Below, piece by piece: positions 1 through 10,639 of a DNA stretch of 64,000 nucleotides. The notes beneath the pieces are model-generated. The model ran no database searches, was not told the DNA's origin, and saw only the letters and a program-made list of their open reading frames with translations. The position numbers and the translations under genes are program-made. Each line of letters starts with the position of its first letter. The stretch's first letter is position 1. Source of the stretch: Athripsodes cinereus (Eukaryota > Arthropoda > Insecta > Trichoptera > Leptoceridae); assembly GCA_947579605.1 (NCBI GenBank), contig OX388318.1, positions 4,836,001 to 4,900,000 on the forward strand, given 5' to 3'.

Positions 1-529
1 ATGTTCAATAATATTTTTTTCAGAATCTCGAATCTGGTACGGTTATAGTTGACATTTCAAAAGTAAGGATTTTTTCAGAAATTTTCGCGCGATGGCCTGT
101 AAGTCAACCTCTGCTCTAAATACTACGTATTGTAACATGTAATTATGCCAGAGTTATTAATGCGAGTATTTCATTCTTAAAACAACAATATATACATACA
201 TATAGAACTACATTATGCAATAGAGATGAATGGGGAACATTAGATATTTACGATAGTATGTACACCTTGTACCAACATGTAATGATTTGTATGGGTGCTA
301 ACATTTCATTGCATGAAATTAGATTGTATATAGCAAAATACACCTACTTGGGGAGCAATTTGACTGATTTTTATCATATACGTATGTACGTAATGTGAAT
401 GCATATTTGCATGTGTGAATTATACAATAATAATATATAAATAAATATGGTCCAAGTTTAATATTCGGACATTGATCATGTTCGTTATTCAGAGTCCGAA
501 TGCGTTGTTGTTAATATTTTATAACGGCT
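1..529. other. no gene seen
   Basis: AT-rich intergenic DNA. No frame, repeat or motif that I can support. Confidence 0.6.
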
Positions 530-600
530 ATGAAAAAGGTCAACGATCGAAAGGTTCCAGCCTCTCTGCTTACCCCACAAAAGATGCGGCGTGAGGGAAT
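530..600 (+). mobile_element. LINE 3' scrap related to 32885-33177
   Basis: CTCTCTGCTTACCCCACAAAAGATGCGGCGTGA parallels CCTTTCTGCCTACCCCACGAGGAAAGTGGCATGA at 33137-33170 (compared in shorter blocks). It is followed by an A-rich tail. Confidence 0.5.
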
Positions 601-1420
601 AAAACAAAACATACACAAAAACAAAAGAATACAGGAATCTTCACAATATGTTAGTATGGAAAGCCGAATAGCTAAAACGAAGCCTACATAGTTAAAATGG
701 ATAAAGTACGAATATTTTTTCTAATACTTTTTTTCCAGCAGAATAACGTTTAATTTATTACAGAAAGGAAAGAATAAATTTCATCTATAAATATATTACC
801 TTGATAAGAATAATATAAAAAAAAAGAAATCAATTCCATATCTATTATCACTTTTTAACATTTTTCACGAACGAAGTTATGAGGATGGATGACTTTTCTT
901 GAAACAATTCAGCAGTCATCCGAAAGATTTATAGATAATTCACGTGAAATTGTGACAGTATACAAAAAATCCTATTTACATACACATCGATACGTCGAAA
1001 TTCATACGCATTAGTTCTAATGTTTCGAACTTTAGCCGTGAAATACTGTTCAGTGTCCGAATTCACAATCACAATTAGTACACAGCACACATACATATTA
1101 TATACATATACATTACAATAATTGTCACGCGTATTAATGATTGACACAAAGGCAAGCGTAGAAAATTTCTTTGGAGACGCTTTAGGAGTAGTAATAGTAG
1201 TTTATTTAATAATACAGAAATACTTGACATACCACTGAAGCAATTCCTATTTGAGACAAAACAAGATAACGAGACATAATATCTAATACAATAATATATC
1301 AGTTATTTACACATACAGCAATTGTCACTGTAGTTACAACAAGGGCTCATAGTCCAAAATGCCTCATTGAGATACCTACGGCTTAAGTTTGTAATTATGT
1401 AAATATAAAATATATTGTAC
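601..1420. other. no gene seen
   Basis: AT-rich. The 72-codon minus-strand frame at 929-1147 has low-complexity composition and no motif. Confidence 0.6.
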
Positions 1421-1870
1421 TATGCCATCATGGCATACCCCACAAGTGGAGTAGCCAACAGACCAGCTGCATGTAATAAACATGCAAACCGTCTTCTCTG
1501 AGTCAGAAAAAATTAAGACTATCAAGATGGAAATAAATAAAACAAGCGTTTTATTCTACTAATGATTAATTCCATGAGAGAGACGTCTTTCGTCTTATAA
1601 GGACATTGTCAATCCAATCCAATTGACATGTCCTTATAAGACGAAAGACGTCTCTCTCATGGAATAAATCATTCGTAGAATAAAACGCTTGTTTTATTTA
1701 TTTCGATATGGAATTCTACTACCTAAACACCGACACAGTGAATACTATCAAGATGATTGGCAAATCATCATCACTGGATTTGAGATGTAAAATGTCTTAT
1801 TTTTTTTCGAACAGGACACTAAAAAACTTATAGGAAAGAGTGGGAAATCGATTATTTGCCGAATGCTCCA
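1421..1870 (-). repeat. family R copy, split by foldback 1530-1743
   Basis: The two halves 1421-1529 and 1744-1870 carry CCACAAGTGGAGTAGCCAAC, ACATGCAAACCGTC, then TCAAGATGATTGG and GACACTAAAAAACTTATAGG in family order. Confidence 0.8.
1530..1743. mobile_element. foldback element, family A, with 12-bp TSD
   Basis: ACTATCAAGATG flanks it at 1518-1529 and 1744-1755. Arms of about 85 bp form a near-perfect hairpin (AAACAAGCGTTTTATTCTAC, ATGAGAGAGACGTCTTTCGT), followed by a unique end ACCTAAACACCGACACAGTG. It sits inside a family R copy, which it splits in two. Confidence 0.88.
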
Positions 1871-2860
1871 TAGTATAATACATATATATGATATTATTTA
1901 TATTATATGACCAGTTAATCAAAATATGTTATAATAATAATCAGATAATGAAAAATATATTCAAAATACAAAATTTAACAGAGTAAAAACATTTGAAACA
2001 TACAGTGAAACTGAAATTCCTGTAAAATTAACATTGTCATTGATATTAGCATAATTAATTAAGGTATCTCATTGAAAATTTGTATGGATATAGACAAGAC
2101 TCGGGAAAATTAATTTCTACGTTTTCTGAAAAAATGGTCAATGTGTCCTTGTCTTAGCTGCTGCTTCAATTATATATCTATTTACCCACACTATGTATAA
2201 TCATGAATATATTACCTAATACGAAATGTTTTATAAATATTTCTTCATTCTTTATTTAAATTCTGGTAATATCTTGATTTGTTCATATCTACATACTTAA
2301 AGAAGAACAATACAATATACATCAGATATTTCTCTTAGTGAAACGTTTAGATAAAATAATGATTCTAATAAACAAACGACTATGGTTTAATGATAGGAAA
2401 AGGATGGTCTGTAATTTCAATACTCGAATTAAGGCTGCTGGCTACCCCAATTATGGAAAATGCTGTGATTGTATAAATAAAATGTTTGATTAGGTAACAT
2501 CGAGAAAAATAGTAGGTATTCCATTTAATTTTCTTTTTTTTACGTTTTATAATTACATGGAATATTGAAAAACCGAACTTTATGAAAAGTAAAAGCTATT
2601 AGTATTGGATGCAAATTGCAAAAAAGGAAAATGAGTTTTTTGGTTTTGCAGGCATACTTGCAGAACATAATGAATGACATGATCGAATTAGTAGGAAAAG
2701 CCAACTGAAAATGAAACTGTCTTTTGTACAATATTCAACTCAATAGAATTTTTAATTGTATTGATTATTCAACAGGCGAAAAATACAATTGGGAATTCAT
2801 CTAGCCGATACATTGATCTTTGTTTTAATTTTAATTATTCTTTTTATATTGAATATGGTT
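1871..2860. other. no gene seen
   Basis: AT-rich. GGCTGCTGGCTACCCCAATT near 2433 is a scrap of family R; otherwise nothing. Confidence 0.55.
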
Positions 2861-2907
2861 TATTGTAAAGACATTATTGTCTCCTAGACAATAATGTCTT
2901 TACAATA
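2861..2907. repeat. perfect 22-bp inverted repeat
   Basis: TATTGTAAAGACATTATTGT plus CT, a 3-base loop CCT, then the exact complement. This is a snapback hairpin with no TIR-like neighbours. Confidence 0.85.
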
Positions 2908-3040
2908 TAACCGGAATAGTTATGGAAAATCCGGAACACGCTAGTAAAATCCAAATATGAAAGGCCCCTTTGTCCATAAATTCACGGATTTAAAAAAAAG
3001 GTTTTTGTATTGAACGAATCTACCTTCTATTAGATGTGTT

Positions 3041-3126
3041 CCGTAGACTCTCCAGCAAATCATGGGCATCCTAATCTTTCTTGCAAGTTTTTAAGTGTTC
3101 TGTAAAATGGCAAGTATTCATAAAAA
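3041..3126 (+). repeat. family R 5' fragment
   Basis: AAGTTTTTAAGTGTTCTGTA and the preceding CCAGCAAATCATGGGCATCC correspond to the first 90 bp of family R, diverged. Confidence 0.55.
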
Positions 3127-4229
3127 TCACGGATAAGACATTTAAAAAAAATCAATTTAGCGACTATGTATACCATCGATTCTGTATGTTTTAATATTTT
3201 ATTGGTACTAAAGACATTCGGCCATCCTGGGGGCATTTTTTGTTTATAGAACAAAGTGGTCGACCTATATGATGTCAAATAGTCAGTCCAACGATCTCTC
3301 AGCTGAAGTATCTTAATATCCTTAAACCCATAGTCCAACTGTCAACGAAATCCATTGAGAATTCATAAAACTATTGAACAGGAAATAAACATTGTAAAAC
3401 TCGTCAACATCTTTCTTTTGCTCTTCTCAGCTTGTGTCTATTCACTTGTGGATAATGGTCATTTCATATGCATGCCACTGTTTCTATCTTCGCCACCTGT
3501 ACCCCACTACTCTTTTCACATCATCACTCCATCTTGTCGGAAGTTTTCTCTCATTTTTTCTCCCCGTCATTAATTTCTAGTCCATTAATTTACAACACCA
3601 TTTTTCGCGTCACTCTTCACTTCGGTGTGAATATTAATCGTAACACCGTTAAATCGTAAGAAACTGTTAAATCAGAACAACATTTTAAAATAATGTAGTA
3701 CACATCATTCTTCACTACAGTGCACTATTAAACCGTAACACTGTTCTACACTTCATCAGCTAATATATTTTATGTAGGTACCTACTTTTTACTAAGCCGA
3801 GGGTAGGTCAGGATTAGTGATGGATAATGAATTAACCGAATAACGGATATCTGGTCGGATTCTAAACCGAATAGCCAGATTCAGACATTGGATTTTCGCC
3901 CAATGTAATGATATGTTTAGTGTTGAGCTAATTATTTTGTATGTGGTAAGACGACATTTTCTGATTTGCAAGAGATTGATGACAGTCAGACACTAACAAT
4001 GTTTATTTTCGATTTTCAATGTATACCTACCTGTATATCTCTGCGTCATCACTGCATATTCCAAAAATGAGATAGCTAACAATATTTTTCAAAATACGTT
4101 TGGAAAATGTCTTTTTGCGGCAGGAAATATTAATTTGTGTTAATTTCTCATATTGTTCGGAATATTTCGTCTGGATTTGTCCTTTTAATGTGGATTTTAT
4201 CTAGCACTATTACTACGATTTTGCCTTGT
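3127..4229. other. no gene seen
   Basis: Short random-looking frames only. ACACCGTTAAATCGTAAGAA and TAAACCGTAACACTGTT around 3640-3745 are a loose internal repetition. Confidence 0.5.
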
Positions 4230-4790
4230 GTGATTGTGGCTGTCGCGGGCGAACTCGTTTTTTTTTTTTTTCTTCTTTGTGTTGTCCTGTCTCCCTTGGT
4301 GGAGAGTATTAGGTCTGGTTGGGATGTCCCTTGGGGAGGGAAGCGTCTCTGCAACAGCCCCGGTAACGGCGACCCTCGGGTTCGCCGGCCTGAATAACCT
4401 AGGAAAAGTCTCTGGACACCTCAACTCAGCTTTTGTTCCAGAATATTATGCAATTATTTTGTAACTATATTACGCACTTTTACTTATTATTATTTTGTAA
4501 CTTTTGTAACCTAGGTTAAGATAACTTGTTTATTTGATTCCTTTTTTTTTGTATAGATATATGTATTATTACTATGTTTGCTTCTCTCGTATAAAGGTAC
4601 ATCGAAGGAGTTTAGTCAAAAGATTTCACACGGAGGTTTTGGCGGTTTGGTGGTTTGGCCGGCCAGCCCTTCAGGCTGCCCACTATGGCGCCTCCGGTGT
4701 GGACAAGATTTGTTAAGTGTAGAATTTCGGATAAATGGAAGTCCCCAGACTTCTGCGGTATCCGGGTGAATGGTGGGTCCTTCAATGTAT
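4230..4790 (+). other. GC-richer block of unidentified, probably transposon-derived sequence
   Basis: Composition changes sharply (GGTAACGGCGACCCTCGGGT, GGCCGGCCAGCCCTTCAGGC, CGGTGTGGACAAG). Several short overlapping frames exist on both strands, none convincing. It ends at a family R copy. A LINE 5' region or ORF1 remnant is possible. Confidence 0.4.
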
Positions 4791-4796
4791 GTAGCA

Positions 4797-4950
4797 CTAT
4801 TACTATTACTCTACCATCACAGTACATCCCACAAGTGGAGTAGCCAGCAGACCAGCTACATGTTATAAACATGTAAATGTTTTCTCTATGACAAAAATTA
4901 AGATATTCAAGATGATCGGAAATCCTATCTAGAATCTTACAGACGTCAAA
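4797..4950 (-). repeat. family R copy, 3' half
   Basis: Begins with the (TAC)n complement of the tail, then CCACAAGTGGAGTAGCCAGC and GACCAGCTACATGTTATAAA. Confidence 0.8.
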
Positions 4951-5651
4951 TTAATGGCGTATATTCTGGAAAACACACTGCGGTCTTCACTTACAGTGGG
5001 TTCCAATAATCTATCTACCTATAAGTATTATTTAAAATTGCAGTGTAATGTACTTCGTACTCTGTAATTTTAAATTGAACGAATGAAATGAATGTATAAT
5101 ACAGTTTCAGGACTTTACTTACAGTAATAGACAAACAGATTATCGGAACCAATCGTCAGTTGATAATCTGAGACAATTTAATATAGATACCGGATACATT
5201 TCGGATATGCTGTTCATCTCTAGTTAAGATCGTGATTTATGTCCCTGTAACAAGTATTTTGTTACAATGTAAGTTAGTTATATTATATTTTATACATAAT
5301 GGTAATAAACACGAGCAAAATACCAACACTATGTAAGTTTTTAATGTTCCATTGTTCTTCATATTAAGAAGATAATAATAATAATAAAGTTAATAATACT
5401 TAAAAGCTTCATTTAATTCAATATTGTGAAAATATTTACATTACTGTAAGCCTGCTTACAGCTGCTGTCATGTTACGTTGAGCTTAAACAGTAAGTATTG
5501 TAAATAGACTTACATTGTCTGAAGAATTTAGTTCATGAACACTGATTCCTGAAAATTGATATTACTTAAACAAGTTTCATGATGCTGAAAAGCATTACAA
5601 GTAGAGCTTATTTACGTTTATTCTCTGCCTGCTCATTTTTGAGCAATTGAG
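4951..5651. other. no gene seen
   Basis: AT-rich, with a (TAA)n stretch near 5373 and TTACAGTAAG/CTTACAG-like repetition at 5440-5520. Confidence 0.5.
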
Positions 5652-5664
5652 TTATGTGGGTTTA

Positions 5665-5898
5665 ATTATAAATAAAACACTTTTTTATAGTATATCCACT
5701 GTGACTTTTTATTGGACGCGAGCCGGCTTTCAAGAGCTTCCGCTCTCATCAACAGGCTAGCGTATAATGAGAGTGGAAGCTCTTGAAAGCCGGCTCGCGT
5801 CCAATAAAAGTCACAGTGGATACGCTATAAAAAGTGTTATATTTATCATTAATTCAACATGAACTTTCACCAAGAACCGTTGGTTGAAAATATCAATT
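5665..5898. mobile_element. foldback element, family C, with 13-bp TSD
   Basis: TTATGTGGGTTTA flanks it at 5652-5664 and 5899-5911. Palindromic arms of ~70 bp contain TATCCACTGTGAC, GGACGCGAGCCGG and AAGAGCTTCC, with a short GCTAGCG tip. The right end finishes ATGAACTTTCACCAAGAACC, also seen at 31523 and inverted near 42130. On the minus strand the core reads CTGTTGA (5755-5749) - stem - GAAA (5731-5728), with one core base changed. Confidence 0.85.
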
Positions 5899-5915
5899 TT
5901 ATGTGGGTTTACTTG

Positions 5916-5985
5916 TGTTGTATTAATTGTTATCAAATATGTAAGAAAGTACCTAGGCACTTTGCTTAGTAGTTATTTATTATTA
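5916..5985 (+). repeat. left 70-bp direct repeat of the gypsy-type insertion
   Basis: Identical by eye to 9019-9088. It is interpreted as the target-site duplication of the poly(A)-tailed insertion. Confidence 0.75.
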
Positions 5986-6055
5986 CTTTTATTTTCAATT
6001 ATAAAACAAAACAATCCAATGGAATAAATTAAAATAACAATATCTAATATATTGT

Positions 6056-7399
6056 TTGAAAAAACAATATATTAGATTCATCATATGTAAAGTTGAATGT
6101 CAAACAATAATTGGTTTAGACACATGCATCAAATTAAATCTTTTACAGAGAAATGACGAAATAAATATAATTGTTACTGATTTATGTAATATATACAAAG
6201 ATGTGTTTGAGGGTTTAGGTTGTTTACCATACACATGTCACTTGTCTTTGGATCCAAATGCAATACCTAAAGCAGATGCACCAAGGAGAGTACCATTTAA
6301 GTTGATTGAACGTTTAAAACAAGAACTAATGTCTTTGGAAAAGATAGGGGTAATTGAAAAAATTTCAAAACCAACACAATGGGTAAGTTCTTTAGTTATT
6401 GTCGAAAAAAATGATGGAAATTTGAGATTGTGTTTGGATCCAAGGAATTTGAACAATGCACTGTTAAAACCACACTACCCAATACCAACATTTGAAGAAA
6501 TTAGATATAAAATTCAAGGTGCAAAAATATTTTCACATTTGGATGTAACATCTGGTTTTTGGACTATTCCATTAGATAAAGAAAGTTCAGAATTGTGTAC
6601 ATTTAACACACCATATGGGAGATATTGTTTTAAACGTCTTCCGTTTGGAACTAATATATCGTCAGAAGTATTTAGTAGAACTATGAATGAATATTTTTCA
6701 GACATTGAGGGGGTAACTATTTTTATTGACGATATTTTAATATTTGGTAAAGATCAGATTAGTCATGATAATGCGTTAAAGAAAGTTCTTGAAAGAGCAA
6801 GGGAAATAAATTTAAAATTTAATAAAAAGAAATGCAAATTTAATTTAAGAGAAATAAAATATTTAGGTCATATATTTAATAGTGAAGGTATTAAACCAGA
6901 TCCATCACAAATAGAGTCTATAAATAACATGAAATCACCAAAAAATAAAAATGATTTGCAAAGATTTTTAGGTATGATTAACTATTTAAGCCCTTTTATA
7001 GAAAATTTATCAGAAAAAACTGCCTTATTAAGACAACTCTTAAAGAAAAATATTGATTTTGTATGGGATGAAAATTTTGAGAAATGTTTTAATGATTTAA
7101 AGTGTATCATCAGCAAAAAACCTGTACTAATTCATTACAATCCAAATAAACCAATTACATTATCAGTTGACTCATCTAAATCAGCAATCGGTATGGTAAT
7201 TTTACAGGATAAACAACCTATTGCATATGCATCTAAAACTTTAACCTCAGCACAATGTAATTACGCACAAATTGAAAAAGAGCTTTATGCTATAGTTTGT
7301 GGTTGTTATAAATTTCACCAATATTTGTATGGCCAAGTAGTACATGTTGAAACAGACCATAAACCTTTAGTAACTTTATTTAAAAAAATCTTTATATGA
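6056..7399 (+). pseudogene. Ty3/gypsy pol: reverse transcriptase and RNase H (frameshifted at 3' end)
   Basis: An open frame of 447 codons. It begins in the last residues of the protease-RT linker (IIGLDTCIKLNL), so the protease active site is lost. The RT palm has SHLDVTSGFW (about 160-169), RLPFGT (194-199) and the catalytic FIDD box (about 223-226). RNase H follows with SVDSSKSAIG (about 370), ASKTLTSAQ and IEKELYAIV, then TDHKPLVTLF. The frame stops at 7399 because a run of seven A at 7381-7387 puts the downstream RNase H end and integrase out of frame; one fewer A would keep the frame. The first Met is arbitrary, since the upstream sequence is a palindrome (6040-6075). Such copies are not active by themselves. 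Confidence 0.9.
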
Positions 7400-7412
7400 T
7401 ATACCAGCAAGA

Positions 7413-8903
7413 TTGCAAAGAATGATGTTAAGTTTGCAAAAATATAATTTAAATGTAGAGTATGTTCCAGGTAAACATTTATATATAGCAGATACTTTGT
7501 CTAGATCAGCTTTGCCAGACACAGAAACTTTAGATTTTGAAAAAGATATTAACATTCATGTAAACTCTGTTATAAATAATTTAGCAATAACTCCACAGAA
7601 ATTAGAGGAAATTAAAAAAGCGACTAATGAGGATGAAGCTCTACAAATTTTGAAAGAATATTACATTTCAGGTTGGCCTAATTCTAAAGACAAAACACAT
7701 AATTTAGTAAAATTATATTGGAACATGCAAGATGAAATTAATGTTTGTAATGATTTAATTTTTAAGGGTTCTTCATTGATTATTCCAACAATTTTAAGAC
7801 CTGATATTTTAAAACAGATGCATGCTGGACATCAAGGCATTGTTAAAACTAAAAAGTTAATTAAAGATTTTTTATATTGGCCGAACATAAATTCAGATAT
7901 AAAAAATATTATTGAACAATGTGAAACTTGTTTAAAATATATGCCAAAAAATCAGGCAGAAACTATGATTTCTCATCCAATTTCAAATTATCCATGGGAA
8001 AGAGTGGGAGTAGATATTTTGACTTTTGAAGGAAATTATTTTTTGATTGTAATTGATTATTACTCAAAATATATTGAGATAGAAAATATGTATAAACACT
8101 ATACAGCAAATTTGGTTGTCAATAAATTAAAAACTATATTTAGTAGACATGGAATTCCATTGGAGTTGATAAGTGATGGTGGGCCACCTTTTAATTCAAT
8201 TGTATTTAAATCATTTATACATGATTGGGATATTCATCACATTTTCACGAGTCCGTATCATTCAAAATCAAATGGACAAGCTGAAAGCGCAGTTAAAATA
8301 GTGAAAAATATTTTCAAAAAGTGTAGAGACAACAACTCAGATATTTATTTAGCTTTGTTACATTATAGAATAACTCCCAAGGACAATTCACCATCGCCAT
8401 CTCAATTACTAATGTCGAGACAACTCAGATGTAATTTACCCGTAACTAAAAAATATTTAAAACCAAAAATTGTCAAATATAAAGATTACAAACAACATAT
8501 GGAATATAAGCAAAGTATCATGAAAAAACATTATGATAAAAGTTGTAAAGATTTGCCTCCACTAAAAATAGGTGACAGTATTGTTTTCCAAAAAGATCCC
8601 AATAGTGATTGGGAGCCAGGTGTCGTAATTGAAATTTGTAAAACTCCAAGATCATATATAATAAAAGCAATAAATGGTAATAAATATAGAAGAAATAGGA
8701 TTCATTTCAGATATAATACATGTCCAAACAATAGAGATGTAAGAGACAATAATGTATGTAAAAAGGTAATTAATAATGAATGTGATAAAACATATACCTA
8801 TTTACCATCAAATTTAGATTTATCAAAAATACCAAGTTGTTCCAAAGATTACATAACCAAATCAGGTAGAGTAGTAAAAGAGCCCGATAGACTTAAATAT
8901 TGA
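7413..8903 (+). pseudogene. Ty3/gypsy pol: end of RNase H and integrase
   Basis: The 496-codon frame continues pol after the frameshift. It starts with YVPGKHLYIADTLSR, the usual end of gypsy RNase H. Integrase follows: an HHCC zinc domain (HAGHQGI at about 137-143, CETC at about 170-173) and the catalytic core with Asp201 (VGVDIL), Asp255 (ISDGGPPF) and Glu291 (NGQAESAVK). D255 and E291 have 35 residues between them, the canonical DD35E spacing. A C-terminal DNA-binding domain follows (WEPGVVIEI...YIIKAINGNKYRRNRIHFR). It ends TGA, then ~65 bp and the poly(A) tract. It overlaps nothing else. Integrase itself looks undamaged; the lesion is upstream. Confidence 0.9.
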
Positions 8904-8965
8904 TTATTATAATATGTTTAATGGATATATAGTAATGGATAAGTAGTATTATTAAATAATATAAC

Positions 8966-8968
<3 letters not shown>

Positions 8969-9013
<45 letters not shown>
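8969..9013 (+). repeat. poly(A) tract of the gypsy-type insertion
   Basis: About 44 consecutive A after a short 3' tail. The length suggests a young retroposition. Confidence 0.9.
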
Positions 9014-9017
<4 letters not shown>

Positions 9018-9018
9018 A

Positions 9019-9088
9019 TGTTGTATTAATTGTTATCAAATATGTAAGAAAGTACCTAGGCACTTTGCTTAGTAGTTATTTATTATTA
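9019..9088 (+). repeat. right 70-bp direct repeat of the gypsy-type insertion
   Basis: Partner of 5916-5985. Directly downstream, 9100-9144 is the reverse complement of the insertion's own first 45 bp. Confidence 0.75.
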
Positions 9089-9144
9089 TTTCTATTTTGA
9101 ATTTATTCCATTGGATTGTTTTGTTTTATAATTGAAAATAAAAG

Positions 9145-9538
9145 TGACTTGAAAACTGGAATCGCATGTTTTAATACATAACAACTTGATCACTAGTAAA
9201 CTAGGGAATGGCCTTTGAAGATGGGATAGAATGGAGTTATATATTGTCATGAGAAGAAATTACCCATGGCATGAATTTTTACATTACCAAGTAATACGTG
9301 AAATATACAAATTTTATACGCAAATGGTTGAGTACCACTGTTGTGGGGTCCGCTGGCTACGCCTCTTCTAAGAAATACTATTATGGTGTAGATAGATTTA
9401 ATAGGTAAAAAATATTAATTGAATTTCATCAATATAAATAGGGCGATATATTGAAACTTTCTTTGCCTGCATTGTACGTTTTTATGAATCTCGTATTGTC
9501 TGTAATGTGCTATTGATGTTAATAAATAGATAAATAGA
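9145..9538. other. no gene seen
   Basis: AT-rich flank of the gypsy insertion. TGGGGTCCGCTGGCTACGCC near 9344 is a family R scrap. Confidence 0.5.
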
Positions 9539-9630
9539 TGAGGTATGCTATCCATTCTGAATACTCAAATATTATATTGGCACGCAGAAGACAACTCGCA
9601 TGTTCATTACATGCAGTTATTCTGATGGAT
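9539..9630 (+). repeat. family R fragment
   Basis: GAGGTATGCTATCCATTCTG, ATTGGCACGCAGAAGACAAC and CATTACATGCAG in family order. It is truncated where foldback B and its TSD begin. Confidence 0.65.
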
Positions 9631-9659
9631 AAATAAATAATAGATTTAAAATAATAATA

Positions 9660-9811
9660 AATCAAATGTTTTTGTGTTAACACTTTGGAAATTCATTATA
9701 ATTAAAATGATTTTAAAACACTGTATAATTTCCAAATTAAATTTATTCACCTCAAACGTTTCCGCCAAGGCTTCTACTTGGCATCATCAGGAGGACTCTG
9801 ATGATGCCAAC
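9660..9811 (-). mobile_element. foldback element, family B, with 14-bp TSD and hammerhead-like core
   Basis: TTAAAATAATAATA flanks it at 9646-9659 and 9812-9825. On the minus strand it reads CTGATGA (9790-9784), a stem TGCCAAG...CCTTGGCG, then GAAA (9762-9759) and CGTTTGAGGTGAATAAA. A second inner palindrome pairs TTGGAAATT with AATTTCCAA. It is 152 bp and non-coding. Confidence 0.8.
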
Positions 9812-10200
9812 TTAAAATAATAATATCATCACACTCAACATGACGTGAGACGATGAAAATATTTTCTTATTCATATAAAAAAAATTACATTTTGTTGCTG
9901 GCAACACTGTTTGTCACGTTGATGGTAATTATTTATTACTTATAATTGCGGGCCACACACATCAAGGCGACGTAATAATCTCTTTATTATAATATTTATA
10001 TAATTTATTTATCCTTATTATAACTAAGTATGCACACTCAACTGAATAATATATAGGTAGGTAGGAACTTGGTATTTTAATATCATCATTTAATTATCTA
10101 TGTATACATTTTTAATTTATTATATGACAACATTATTATAATACACTTGCAAAAATTTCAATTAAAACAATTTACTCTAATATTTAAGTTTGATATTTTA

Positions 10201-10639
10201 CAGCGGGCCAATTTTAACAGTCATCGGGCCAGATATTAAATTATAAACGCATATATTAATTAAGGTGAATTCTGTGTCAGATTTACTTCACTACTACTAT
10301 TACTATCTCATCACGATATATCCCACAAGTGGAGTAGCGAGCAGATCAGCCGCATGTAACAAACAAGCAAGCTGTCCTCTCCGTGTACACTATAAATAAA
10401 ATCTTTTAAGAAAAAAGACAACAAAAGTTAAGACATTCAGGATAGGTGGAAAATCTCATCGCTGAATGTAAGATATAAAATGTCGCTATTTTTCGAACAC
10501 CTGTCTATTACAAGATGCTATAAAACCTATGGAAAAGAGTGGAATACCAATTCTTTGATGCGTGTTTCACGGCCATAAAAGTAAATACAGTTTTTATTTT
10601 GCGGGCCAATTTTACGCAAAAACCAAAGCTAGCCCGCTG
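10201..10639. mobile_element. hAT-like MITE remnant (CAGCGGGC ends) with inserted family R copy
   Basis: CAGCGGGCCAATTTTAAC at the left and inverted CAGCGGGCTAGCTTTGG at the right. GCGGGCCAATTTTACGC recurs at about 10600. The family R copy 10289-10572 occupies most of the interior. No convincing TSD. Confidence 0.45.
10289..10572 (-). repeat. family R copy, nearly complete
   Basis: (CTA)n tail complement, CCACAAGTGGAGTAGCGAGC, GACATTCAGGATAGGTGG, ACCTGTCTATTACAAGATGC, GGAAAAGAGTGGAATACC and the TTTCACGG end. Confidence 0.8.

Larger units (their letters stand above)
5986..9018 (+). mobile_element. poly(A)-tailed, 5'-truncated Ty3/gypsy-type pol insertion
   Basis: The insertion contains pol from the end of protease to the end of integrase, then only about 65 bp of non-coding sequence and a ~44-A tract (8969-9013). 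No gag and no LTR are visible. A 70-bp direct repeat flanks it (5916-5985 and 9019-9088, beginning TGTTGTATTAATTG). The first 45 bp (5986-6030) are an exact reverse complement of sequence just beyond the right repeat (9100-9144). This is the structure expected if a gypsy transcript was retroposed by LINE machinery rather than by its own integrase. Confidence 0.8.

Noticed and set aside
3060..3338. 92-codon minus-strand frame as a small gene
   Set aside because: Its C-terminal part is a diverged family R piece and there is no recognisable domain.
6238..6705. Minus-strand open frames inside the gypsy pol region
   Set aside because: Antisense shadows of RT coding sequence; no motif of their own.
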